Source of the DNA: a bacterium
Lineage (GTDB): Bacteria > Pseudomonadota > Gammaproteobacteria > Burkholderiales > Burkholderiaceae_C
Assembly (NCBI GenBank): GCA_030824095.1
Contig: JAVBYK010000400.1
Coordinates: 1-6,223 of the forward strand
Direction: 5' to 3'
Length of the DNA: 6,223 nt
Position 1 is the stretch's first letter; every line of letters starts with the position of its first letter. Under the pieces are notes generated by a model. That model saw only the letters and a program-made list of their open reading frames with translations, was not told the DNA's origin and did not search any database. Positions 1 to 5,612 of the stretch are shown in pieces. The position numbers and the translations under genes are program-made.

Positions 1-761
1 CCGTCATTGCTCAGCCGCACCTGGGCGGCCTTGCCTTGCACGTCGGGTGCCAGGGCGTTTTCGCTGGTGCGGTAAACCCCGGCAATCGAAATCAGCTCGG
101 GCTCCAGGCACAGTGAAAAAATGCGGGCGTTGGTGTTGCCGCGGGCCCCCGCCATGGCCTTGCCGCGCAGTGGCGCGTAGACGTGGATATTGCCATCGGC
201 CACCACCTCGGCCCCCTGGTTGACCATGGCCAACACCACCAGGTCGCAGCCACGGGCATAGACCTTTTGCCCCGAGCGCAGCGGCTTGTCCACCACCATG
301 GTGCCAGGCCCCGGTATCTCGCGGATCACCTCGTGTACGACGTCGCGCACCACTTCCTGAACCACCACCGGCTCGGCAACCTCGGCCACCACCGGTCGCG
401 GCCGGTGCACCTCCATTGGCGCTTCCACCAATCCGACGGCCAGTGCCGCGGCCATGGCCTCTGGGCTGGCACCCCGCACTGCGACCGGAACCAGGCTGCA
501 GGCACGCAGGACCTTGAGCAAGGGAACCAGATCGAAAACAGGTGTCTCGGGGTCCAGGTGCGAAAAGTCGAGGACCAGCGCATCGTGGTCGAAAAAATCC
601 GGACTTTCCCCCTGCGGACCAAACTGCGCCAGCAGTTCCTCCGTCAGCCGGTCCACGTCGCTGGACTTCAGCAAAAGCGCCACCAGTGGCAACTGGGCGC
701 TTTTGATTTCGAAGGATGCAGGCACTTGGCCCACACGATGACCCGCGGAGGAAACAGACAT
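1..761 (-). CDS. minC: Septum site-determining protein MinC (C-terminus beyond window)
   Basis: MinC is the FtsZ-polymerisation inhibitor that MinD recruits to the membrane, keeping the division septum away from the poles. The reverse strand reads open from ATG at 761 to the window edge, giving 253 codons plus two bases with no stop, so the last few residues are missing. Residues about 15-115 match the MinC N-terminal domain (ASFEIKSAQLPLVALLLKS near the start). Residues 116-155 form a linker rich in Val, Glu and Pro. From about 157 the C-terminal beta-helix domain is clear, with RSGQ at 162-165, YARGCDLVVL at 168-177, then ADGNIHVYAPLRG (188-200) and ISIAG (224-228). An in-frame TAA lies just upstream, making 761 the first ATG. 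No Shine-Dalgarno sequence is visible before it, so the start may be weak or leaderless. minD and minE would be expected further downstream, outside the window. In 762-948 no convincing promoter was found. Confidence 0.95.
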   Translation of the reverse strand, partial: MSVSSAGHRVGQVPASFEIKSAQLPLVALLLKSSDVDRLTEELLAQFGPQGESPDFFDHDALVLDFSHLDPETPVFDLVPLLKVLRACSLVPVAVRGASPEAMAAALAVGLVEAPMEVHRPRPVVAEVAEPVVVQEVVRDVVHEVIREIPGPGTMVVDKPLRSGQKVYARGCDLVVLAMVNQGAEVVADGNIHVYAPLRGKAMAGARGNTNARIFSLCLEPELISIAGVYRTSENALAPDVQGKAAQVRLSND

Positions 762-968
762 GAGGGAAAAAATTTACTGGGACGTGCCGTGAAAACGTGG
801 AGGGCTTGAGCCGAAGTCGGCGAATCTTACTTGATTGACGGGGCCAAATCCGCCCCCGACCCAGCTTCTTTTCCAGAGCCTGCCAACACGCCACACCGGC
901 ATGGGGAAAACTTTAAATTTTGCGCGGCACTTGTTCTCTCCTATTGTCTTAATACTGTATTTAAAAGG

Positions 969-980
969 TAGTAGTAGTAG
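969..980 (-). repeat. Four tandem TAG triplets, DnaA-trio-like
   Basis: The plus strand has TAG four times in succession, read as CTACTACTACTA on the minus strand. DnaA-trio elements are 3'-GAT-5' type triplets that guide DnaA onto single-stranded DNA next to the unwinding region. The orientation fits: DnaA boxes lie on one side (from 999 upward) and AT-rich DNA on the other (below 968). A degenerate box, TTATCTACT on the minus strand (984-976, two mismatches to TTATNCACA), overlaps its edge. Confidence 0.45.
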
Positions 981-998
981 ATAAGGATCGCTGTTCTG

Positions 999-1007
999 TG
1001 TGCACAA
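999..1007 (-). promoter_or_regulatory. DnaA-box-like 9-mer TTGTGCACA (one mismatch)
   Basis: TGTGCACAA on the plus strand differs from the box consensus TGTGNATAA at one position. It lies 18 bp from the TAG triplets, within the inverted repeat. On its own such a match is weak; its position beside the triplets and the other boxes gives it weight. Confidence 0.3.
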
Positions 1008-1117
1008 GCCATTTTTCCCCTTTTAAATCATAGACTTGCATACGATGAACCCCTGTGGGCGACAGCGCTTCGGGCGGCGCACGCCAGTATGAACAACTTC
1101 CGGGTTTTGCCCTGGCC

Positions 1118-1126
1118 TGTGGATAA
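1118..1126 (-). promoter_or_regulatory. Perfect consensus DnaA box TTATCCACA
   Basis: TGTGGATAA on the plus strand is an exact match to the high-affinity DnaA box on the minus strand. It is one arm of a 9-bp perfect inverted repeat (1117-1125 with 1147-1155). It also overlaps a small hairpin, ATAAGC at 1123-1128 with GCTTAT at 1133-1138. DnaA bound here could act in origin function or control the hydrolase promoter about 40 bp downstream. Confidence 0.55.
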
Positions 1127-1145
1127 GCAGGGGCTTATGCCGGAA

Positions 1146-1154
1146 CTATCCACA
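1146..1154 (+). promoter_or_regulatory. Near-consensus DnaA box CTATCCACA
   Basis: This 9-mer has one mismatch, at the first base, to TTATCCACA and faces the perfect box at 1118-1126 in inverted orientation, with 19 bp between the two 9-mers. It ends 10 bp before the TTGACA hexamer of the proposed hydrolase promoter. Confidence 0.45.
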
Positions 1155-1164
1155 GCTTTGTGCT

Positions 1165-1193
1165 TTGACAGATCGCAGCAACGGGGGTGTAGA
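1165..1193 (+). promoter_or_regulatory. Candidate sigma-70 promoter of the hydrolase gene
   Basis: A perfect -35 hexamer TTGACA (1165-1170) is followed, after 17 bp, by TGTAGA (1188-1193), a poor -10 match (3 of 6). TAGAGT at 1190-1195 matches better but needs a 19-bp spacer. Either choice puts transcription start close to 1200, almost on the ATG at 1203, implying a leaderless or nearly leaderless mRNA. This agrees with the lack of a well-spaced Shine-Dalgarno sequence. Confidence 0.4.
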
Positions 1194-1202
1194 GTTCGCC
1201 CC

Positions 1203-2150
1203 ATGAAACTGATTCTCCGTATTGCGGGTGTGTTGTTGCTGGCCTGTGTGGTCTTTCTGGTCGCCGGGCTTTTGGCAACCTGGGCGCCGGATCGCACGGT
1301 TGCGCAGTTGTCTGCCCGCTGGGCGCAGCCGCCTTCCCAGTTCATTGCGGTCAACGGCATGCAGGTCCATCTGCGGGACGAGGGGCCGCGTAATGACGTC
1401 CTGCCCATAGTTCTGCTGCATGGCACCTCGGCCAGCCTGCACACCTGGGATGGCTGGGCCGAGAGCCTGAAAGGCCAGCGCCGGGTTATTCGCTTTGATT
1501 TGCCGGCCTTCGGGCTGACCGGGCCCGATCCGCACAACGACTATTCCATTGCTGCCTATGTGCGGTTTGTGGGCGCCGTCATGGACCAGCTGGGCGTGCA
1601 GCAGTTTGTGTTGGCCGGCAACTCACTGGGTGGGCAAATCGCCTGGGGCACCGCACTGGCCATGCCGCAGCGCGTGCGCCAACTGGTGCTGGTGGACTCC
1701 GCCGGTTATCCGCTGCAATCCACCTCGGTGCCGATTGGTTTTCGCATTGCCCGCACACCCGGTCTGCGCGGGCTCATGGAACATGTGTTGCCACGGGGCG
1801 TGGTCGATAGCAGCGTGCGTAATGTGTATGGTGACCCGACCCGGGTGACGCGTGAACTGGTCGACCGCTACTACGAGCTGACCCTGCGTGCAGGCAACCG
1901 CCAGGCGTTGGCCTACCGGCTGGACCAACGACTCAGCGGCGAGGAAGACACGATCCGGCAATTGAAGCTGCCAACGCTGATTCTGTGGGGCGCAAAGGAC
2001 CGGTTGATTCCGCCCGACAATGGTCAACGCTTTGCGGCCGATATCCAGGGTTCCAAGCTGGTGGTGTTTGATGGTTTGGGCCATGTGCCCCACGAAGAAG
2101 ATCCGCAAAGCACGGTGGCGTCTCTCAAGGCTTTTCTGGCGCTGCGCTGA
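1203..2150 (+). CDS. Membrane-anchored alpha/beta-fold hydrolase
   Basis: This 315-residue protein has the full alpha/beta hydrolase catalytic layout: the oxyanion HG motif (LLHGTSAS, 71-78), nucleophile elbow GNSLGG with Ser141, acid Asp266 in LWGAKDRLIPP, and His294 in GLGHVPHEEDP. A lid region lies at roughly 175-245. Residues 4-26 are a hydrophobic helix after MKLILR, without a clear cleavage site, so the protein is probably anchored in the inner membrane with the enzyme domain outside the cytoplasm. It resembles the MhpC, epoxide-hydrolase and haloalkane-dehalogenase-like superfamily, but the substrate cannot be read from sequence. Start 1203 is chosen over an in-frame ATG at 1089 because it opens directly with the membrane anchor; the longer form would prepend 38 residues that run through the DnaA boxes and promoter. 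A 98-bp gap follows before the next gene, with no strong terminator or promoter seen. Confidence 0.9.
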   Translation: MKLILRIAGVLLLACVVFLVAGLLATWAPDRTVAQLSARWAQPPSQFIAVNGMQVHLRDEGPRNDVLPIVLLHGTSASLHTWDGWAESLKGQRRVIRFDLPAFGLTGPDPHNDYSIAAYVRFVGAVMDQLGVQQFVLAGNSLGGQIAWGTALAMPQRVRQLVLVDSAGYPLQSTSVPIGFRIARTPGLRGLMEHVLPRGVVDSSVRNVYGDPTRVTRELVDRYYELTLRAGNRQALAYRLDQRLSGEEDTIRQLKLPTLILWGAKDRLIPPDNGQRFAADIQGSKLVVFDGLGHVPHEEDPQSTVASLKAFLALR

Positions 2151-2248
2151 GTGGGTTGTGCGCAGCCAGACGATTAGTGATCAAATAGGGAATTAGCCCT
2201 CGTGAATATTGTGTAGTTAGCTATCTATTTTGTAGCAGGTGATTGGTG

Positions 2249-3793
2249 ATGAGTGAAAAAAAACCATTTGAAATTGCGCGCGAAACGCTCAAGCAGCTGA
2301 CCACCAAGAAGCTGGTTCCCACGCCAGCCAACTACCAGGCCATCTACAACGAGATCGCTGGCGTTCCCGCTATCACTCCATTCCCGGCCGAGACCTTGCG
2401 CGACATTGCCAAGGCACTGCCGGTGAAGACACCGGGACAGCAAAAGCAGCGTGGCCTGCTGGAATATGCCATTGACCGCCTGAACTGGGATGGCGTCAAG
2501 ACGGCCCTGGTGGCCTATGGCAGTTTTTCGCCGCTGACGGGAACGGATGAGACAGCCGCGCCGGCCCTACCCAAGACGGGTCTGAATGCATCGGCACCAG
2601 CACTGACCACTGAATTCCTGGGGCAGATGGGCCGGCTCATCGAGTACACCCAGCCGGCGCTGGGCAGTGATGATGAGCGTTTTGCTGAACTGACCAAGAC
2701 ATTGACCACGGCGTTGCGCCAGGCCGGCGGAGACGTGGTTGCCCTTAAAACCATGTTGCTGGGTTACACCGACCGCGTCTCGTTTGTTGCCGAGGATCAG
2801 GCCGAGATCAAGAAGACCCTGCTCAAGCTGCTGCACCTGGTGTTCGAGAACATTGCCGAACTGAGTCTGGATGAACAGTGGCTCAAGGGGCAGATGGACG
2901 CCTTGATGGATGCCTCCACCCCTCCATTGACGTTGCGTCGCCTGGATGATGTGGAGCGTCGCCTGAAAGATGTCATCTTCAAGCAGAAGGACGCCAAGGA
3001 ACGCGCGCTGCAGGCGCAGAATGAAATGCGCCAGATGCTGGCCACGTTCATTGACCGCTTGTCGGACATGGCCAAATCGACCGGCACTTTCCACGAGAAA
3101 CTGGAAGTCAATGCCCGCCAGATCGAGCAGGCCAAGACGATTGAAGAGATTGCACCATTGCTGAAAGAAGTGGTCAGTGCCACCCGTTCCATGGCCAGTC
3201 AGACACTGACGTCCAGCGAAGAACTGCAGGCCATGCGCGAACGTGTCAACCAGACCGATGCCGAGCTGGCCAAGTTGCATCAGGAGCTGGATCGCGTGAG
3301 CACCCAGGCACGCCACGACCCGCTGACCGGCGCGCTCAACCGCAAGGGCCTGGAAGAGGCCGTGCAGCGCGAGATTTCCAGCGTGCGGCGCAAGGACACC
3401 CCCCTGTGCATGGCTTTGCTGGACATCGACAACTTCAAAAAGCTCAACGACACCCTGGGCCATGCCACCGGTGATGAAGCGTTGACCCATCTGGCAAAGG
3501 TGGCGCGTGAGTGCATGCGCCCGCAGGACACGCTGGCCCGCTATGGCGGCGAGGAATTTGTCATCCTGTTGCCTGACACGCCACTGGACAAGGGCATTGA
3601 AGCCATGACCCGGCTGCAGCGTGAACTCACCAAGAAGTTTTTCCTGGCCGGCACCGAGAAGGTGCTGATCACCTTCAGCGCTGGCGTGGCGCAGCTGGCA
3701 CCCGATGAAACCGGTGCCGACGCCATCAAGCGCGCGGACAAGGCCATGTACCTGGCCAAGCGTGCCGGCAAGAACCGCGTTCTGGGCGCCTGA
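2249..3793 (+). CDS. Diguanylate cyclase, GGDEF domain with I-site
   Basis: The enzyme would join two GTP molecules into the second messenger c-di-GMP. The 514-residue protein has a catalytic GGDEF domain at about 350-514. Visible motifs are DPLTGALNR (357-365), DIDNFKKLND (392-401, metal and nucleotide binding) and the active-site loop GGEEF at 433-437. The inhibitory I-site RxxD is present as RPQD (424-427), exactly five residues before GGEEF, so product feedback inhibition is expected. The N-terminal 345 residues lack membrane segments, a receiver domain or a PAS motif. They begin with a helical module (FEIARETLKQL... PTPANYQAIYNEI) and include a likely coiled coil at about 230-350, suggesting a cytosolic dimer with an unrecognised sensory input. 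TTG at 2243, GTG at 2246 and ATG at 2249 are adjacent in frame; ATG is preferred, with AGG at 2237-2239 nine bases upstream. Confidence 0.95.
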   Translation: MSEKKPFEIARETLKQLTTKKLVPTPANYQAIYNEIAGVPAITPFPAETLRDIAKALPVKTPGQQKQRGLLEYAIDRLNWDGVKTALVAYGSFSPLTGTDETAAPALPKTGLNASAPALTTEFLGQMGRLIEYTQPALGSDDERFAELTKTLTTALRQAGGDVVALKTMLLGYTDRVSFVAEDQAEIKKTLLKLLHLVFENIAELSLDEQWLKGQMDALMDASTPPLTLRRLDDVERRLKDVIFKQKDAKERALQAQNEMRQMLATFIDRLSDMAKSTGTFHEKLEVNARQIEQAKTIEEIAPLLKEVVSATRSMASQTLTSSEELQAMRERVNQTDAELAKLHQELDRVSTQARHDPLTGALNRKGLEEAVQREISSVRRKDTPLCMALLDIDNFKKLNDTLGHATGDEALTHLAKVARECMRPQDTLARYGGEEFVILLPDTPLDKGIEAMTRLQRELTKKFFLAGTEKVLITFSAGVAQLAPDETGADAIKRADKAMYLAKRAGKNRVLGA

Positions 3794-3833
3794 ACGCCCG
3801 AGTCATTTCCCAAACAATCAAGGAAACAACACC

Positions 3834-4412
3834 ATGGTGTATTTGCTGGCCGGACTGATCCTGTTTCTGGGCGTGCACTCGGTGCGCATCGTCGCCGACG
3901 GCTGGCGCACCCGCATCCGGGCCCAGGTGGGTGAAGGGGCCTACAAGGGTCTGTATTCCCTGCTGTCCCTGTTGGGCTTTGGTCTCATCATTTATGGATT
4001 TGCACTGGCACGGGAAACCCCCGTCATGCTGTGGATGCCGCCGCTTGGCATGCGCCATGCGGCCTCGCTGCTGACGCTGGTGGCCTTCATCCTGCTGGCG
4101 GCTGCCTACGTGCCGCGCAATGGCATCAAGGCCCGTGTGCACCACCCCATGGTGCTGGGCGTCAAAGCCTGGGCCCTGGCGCATCTGCTGGCCAATGGCA
4201 GCGTGGCGCATGCGGTGTTGTTTGGCGCATTTCTCGCCTGGGGAGTGCTGGACTTCATCTCCGCGCGCCGGCGTGACCGGGCGGCGGGCACGCAGTACCC
4301 GGCCGGTACGGTTGCCGGGACGGCTATAGCGGTGGTGGTGGGTGTGGTTGCCTGGGCCGCGTTTGCGTTCAAGCTGCACGGCTGGCTGATTGGGATTCGC
4401 CCGTTTGGTTGA
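3834..4412 (+). CDS. NnrU family integral membrane protein
   Basis: The 192-residue protein is nearly all membrane, with hydrophobic segments at about 1-20, 40-58, 74-94, 107-145 (probably two) and 158-178. Family marks are an early His (H15 in FLGVHSVRI), the HHP motif (103-105), and VLGVKAWALAHLLANG (107-122), typical of NnrU. NnrU was named for its need in nitrite and nitric-oxide reductase expression in Rhodobacter, and the family is distantly related to the plant carotene isomerase Z-ISO; its biochemical role in bacteria is not settled. AGGA at 3821-3824 lies nine bases before the ATG. The gene starts 40 bp after the diguanylate cyclase stop with no terminator visible, so the two may be co-transcribed. 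It converges on the DUF2788 gene with 12 bp between the stops; the short stem there (GAGGC/GCCTC, 4411-4425) lacks a T-run. Confidence 0.9.
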   Translation: MVYLLAGLILFLGVHSVRIVADGWRTRIRAQVGEGAYKGLYSLLSLLGFGLIIYGFALARETPVMLWMPPLGMRHAASLLTLVAFILLAAAYVPRNGIKARVHHPMVLGVKAWALAHLLANGSVAHAVLFGAFLAWGVLDFISARRRDRAAGTQYPAGTVAGTAIAVVVGVVAWAAFAFKLHGWLIGIRPFG

Positions 4413-4424
4413 GGCGCAAGGCCT

Positions 4425-4634
4425 CTACTTCTCCAGGTACCACTGCAGGATACCCTTGGCCACAAAGCCGACCATGCCAAAGGCCAGGCCCAGGAAGATC
4501 ACGAAGGTGCCGAACTTGCCAGCCTTGGACTCCCACGCCAGGTGGCCGATGATGAACAGCATGTAGAGCATGAACGCGCCCACGCCGAAGGTGAGGCCAA
4601 AGCTTGCAATCTGTTCTTCCGTGTAACCAAACAT
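4425..4634 (-). CDS. DUF2788 family small membrane protein
   Basis: This 69-residue protein has two hydrophobic helices, about 11-33 and 41-63, joined by a short polar loop (WESKAGK, 34-40). The sequence, starting MFGYTEEQI and including GLTFGVGAFMLYM and FGTFVIFLGLAFGM, matches my recollection of the DUF2788 family, which is of unknown function and typically about 70 residues, so it looks full length. A GGAA ribosome-binding site (4645-4642) lies seven bases upstream of the ATG. It follows the DUF2189 gene by 26 bp on the same strand, and probably shares its FNR-type promoter. It has no cysteine or metal motif; a role as a small accessory subunit of a membrane complex is possible but unsupported. 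Confidence 0.85.
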   Translation of the reverse strand: MFGYTEEQIASFGLTFGVGAFMLYMLFIIGHLAWESKAGKFGTFVIFLGLAFGMVGFVAKGILQWYLEK

Positions 4635-4660
4635 TCAAACGTTCCGTATCCGTTGGGTGC

Positions 4661-5479
4661 TCAGGGCACCGGTTCGCGCGCCGGCAGGTTGCTTGCATCC
4701 ACCAGGTCGCGGTAGGCATGCCAGCTGGCATGGCCCAGCATCGGTATCACTGCGATCAGGCCCAAAAACAGCGAGCCCAGTCCCAGCAGGGTAAACAGCA
4801 TGATCAGGGCCGCCCAGAATCCCATGGGAATCGGGTTGGCCAGCACCACTTGCCAGCTGGTCAGCACCGCCTGCATCAGTGTGACGCGGCGGTCCAGCAG
4901 CAGCTGCATGGAGACCACACTGGAGGCAAACAGTGGTGCCGCCATGATGCCGCCCAGCGCCAGCCAGAGTTCAAACAGCCAGCTGTCCGGTGCCAGCACC
5001 ACATGGCGTACAAAGTCCAGCGGACCCAGGATGGGCGCCGGTGCCAGCAAGGTGATCAGGGCGGCGGATGTTACCACCCAGCCGGTGGCGGCCAGCGCCA
5101 GCAGGGCGCCGAACTGCACCATGCACCAGTAGTCGTTGCCCCATTTGTTGAAATTGTTGTTCTGCCAGTTGAGCCAGGTCTTCAGCACCACGCCCAACCC
5201 GGCCTTTTCGCCACGCTCCAGCGTGCGGCTCAGTGCATACAGGCTGGTGGCCAGCACCGGGGCAATGACCAGGAAGCCCGAGAGTGCCCCGGCCAGTAGC
5301 CAGAAGCGCTGGCTTGCCAGGGCGACAATGGCCGCACCCCCACAGGCCAGCACCAGCCCGTGGGCGAAACTGACCCAGCCAACGCGCGCCATGTCCCGCC
5401 AGGCATAGACCAGCCAGACCAATGGGCGCTGCAACGAAATCGTGTGCACAGTGGGGAGTGGGGCGTTGGGTAGAGACAT
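4661..5479 (-). CDS. DUF2189 family polytopic membrane protein
   Basis: The 272-residue protein has hydrophobic segments at about 35-55, 58-80, 121-147, 168-192 and 213-245 (the last probably two helices). Its N-terminus (TVHTISLQRPLVWLVYAWRD) and C-terminal GHASWHAYRDLVD (249-261) are characteristic of DUF2189, a family of unknown function. Conserved-looking polar patches are NWQNNNFNKWGND (104-116) and AWRDM (26-30). The open frame extends upstream to 5644, but the start at 5479 is chosen because the extension (MRDSSSIGRGM...) runs through the FNR box and divergent promoter region and does not resemble the family. No strong Shine-Dalgarno is seen before 5479. It is the first gene of a likely two-gene operon with DUF2788, and a perfect FNR/ANR box at the activating distance suggests induction at low oxygen. 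Confidence 0.88.
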   Translation of the reverse strand: MSLPNAPLPTVHTISLQRPLVWLVYAWRDMARVGWVSFAHGLVLACGGAAIVALASQRFWLLAGALSGFLVIAPVLATSLYALSRTLERGEKAGLGVVLKTWLNWQNNNFNKWGNDYWCMVQFGALLALAATGWVVTSAALITLLAPAPILGPLDFVRHVVLAPDSWLFELWLALGGIMAAPLFASSVVSMQLLLDRRVTLMQAVLTSWQVVLANPIPMGFWAALIMLFTLLGLGSLFLGLIAVIPMLGHASWHAYRDLVDASNLPAREPVP

Positions 5480-5502
5480 GGCGTTGAAGCGCCGAGCGGC
5501 GC

Positions 5503-5508
5503 AGTGTA
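5503..5508 (-). promoter_or_regulatory. -10 hexamer TACACT of the DUF2189-DUF2788 promoter (candidate)
   Basis: Read on the minus strand, TACACT (5508 to 5503) matches TATAAT at four of six positions. It is separated from the FNR box by 22 bp. That places the box centre (5537.5) 41.5 bp upstream of the predicted start at 5496, the class II FNR geometry. No good -35 is needed in such promoters. A rival hexamer, TATAGT at 5525-5520, lies only 5 bp from the box and would imply repression instead. Confidence 0.45.
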
Positions 5509-5528
5509 GTTCTGCAAACACTATAGTC

Positions 5529-5548
5529 GTTTGATCTCCATCAAACGA
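5529..5548. promoter_or_regulatory. FNR/ANR/DNR-type palindromic operator
   Basis: TTGATCTCCATCAA at 5531-5544 is an exact match to the FNR-family consensus TTGAT-N4-ATCAA, and the symmetry extends to 8-bp arms (CGTTTGAT with ATCAAACG). It lies in the 133-bp divergent gap between the DUF2189 gene and the glutaredoxin-like gene, so it could control either. Its spacing fits activation of the DUF2189 gene best. Toward the plus strand, GATAAT at 5574-5579 is a good -10 with no matching -35, but it would put the box at about -48.5, which is not a usual activating position. Which FNR, ANR or DNR protein binds cannot be told from the site. Confidence 0.8.
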
Positions 5549-5612
5549 TACGGAAAAACCTTTAGCCCACCGCGATAATGGGCATCTTTTTTGCTGCGAC
5601 TGGAGAAACTGC

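Larger units (their letters stand above)
959..1028. repeat. 10-bp perfect inverted repeat flanking the TAG triplets
   Basis: ATTTAAAAGG at 959-968 is matched exactly by its reverse complement CCTTTTAAAT at 1019-1028, with 50 bp between. The arms enclose the TAG triplets and the TGTGCACAA box. They are AT-rich and not followed by features of a transcription terminator. Their role is unknown; they could be protein-binding half sites or part of a structured DNA-unwinding region. Confidence 0.55.
949..1155. other. Replication-origin-like DnaA-binding region (candidate)
   Basis: This part of the 441-bp gap between minC and the hydrolase gene resembles the unwinding module of bacterial origins. 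Read on the minus strand it runs: inverted DnaA-box pair (1155-1117), a third box-like 9-mer (1007-999), four TAC-type triplets (980-969), then an AT-rich stretch (968-949) that includes AATACTGTATT at 951-961. The order boxes, trio, AT-rich DNA is that of the Bacillus subtilis oriC unwinding region. It is clearly richer in A and T than its surroundings. Against a full oriC: only one box is a perfect TTATCCACA, and dnaA, dnaN, rpmH and gidA are not in the window, whereas most Burkholderiales origins sit beside dnaA. Alternatives are a secondary DnaA-binding regulatory locus or chance. The function is inference. Confidence 0.4.

Noticed and set aside
810..821. Palindrome GCCGAAGTCGGC between minC and the hydrolase
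   Set aside because: Too short for a confident operator or terminator and no T-run follows; GC-rich DNA makes such palindromes often.
840..856. Inverted repeat GGGGC/GCCCC upstream of minC
   Set aside because: A 5-bp stem with no terminator tail, located in a divergent promoter region where no terminator is needed.
4..894. A 296-codon minus-strand open frame overlapping minC
   Set aside because: Its product is low-complexity Gly/Arg-rich and matches no family; the frame that encodes a recognisable MinC overlaps it.
774..1007. A 77-codon minus-strand open frame upstream of minC
   Set aside because: No recognisable domain or convincing start region, and it runs through the AT-rich origin-like DNA; more likely chance.
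1089..1202. N-terminal extension of the hydrolase from ATG 1089
   Set aside because: It would place 38 polar residues before the membrane anchor and covers DnaA boxes and the TTGACA promoter.
2151..2248. Possible promoter upstream of the diguanylate cyclase
   Set aside because: The stretch is AT-rich with several -10-like hexamers, but none has an acceptable -35 at 16-18 bp.
4411..4425. Hairpin GAGGC-GCAAG-GCCTC between the converging NnrU and DUF2788 stops, considered as a two-way terminator
   Set aside because: The stem is only 5 bp and no T-run follows on either strand.
4604..5299. A 231-codon plus-strand open frame rich in Gln and His
   Set aside because: It is the antisense of the DUF2189 gene; its composition is what antisense reading of hydrophobic codons produces.
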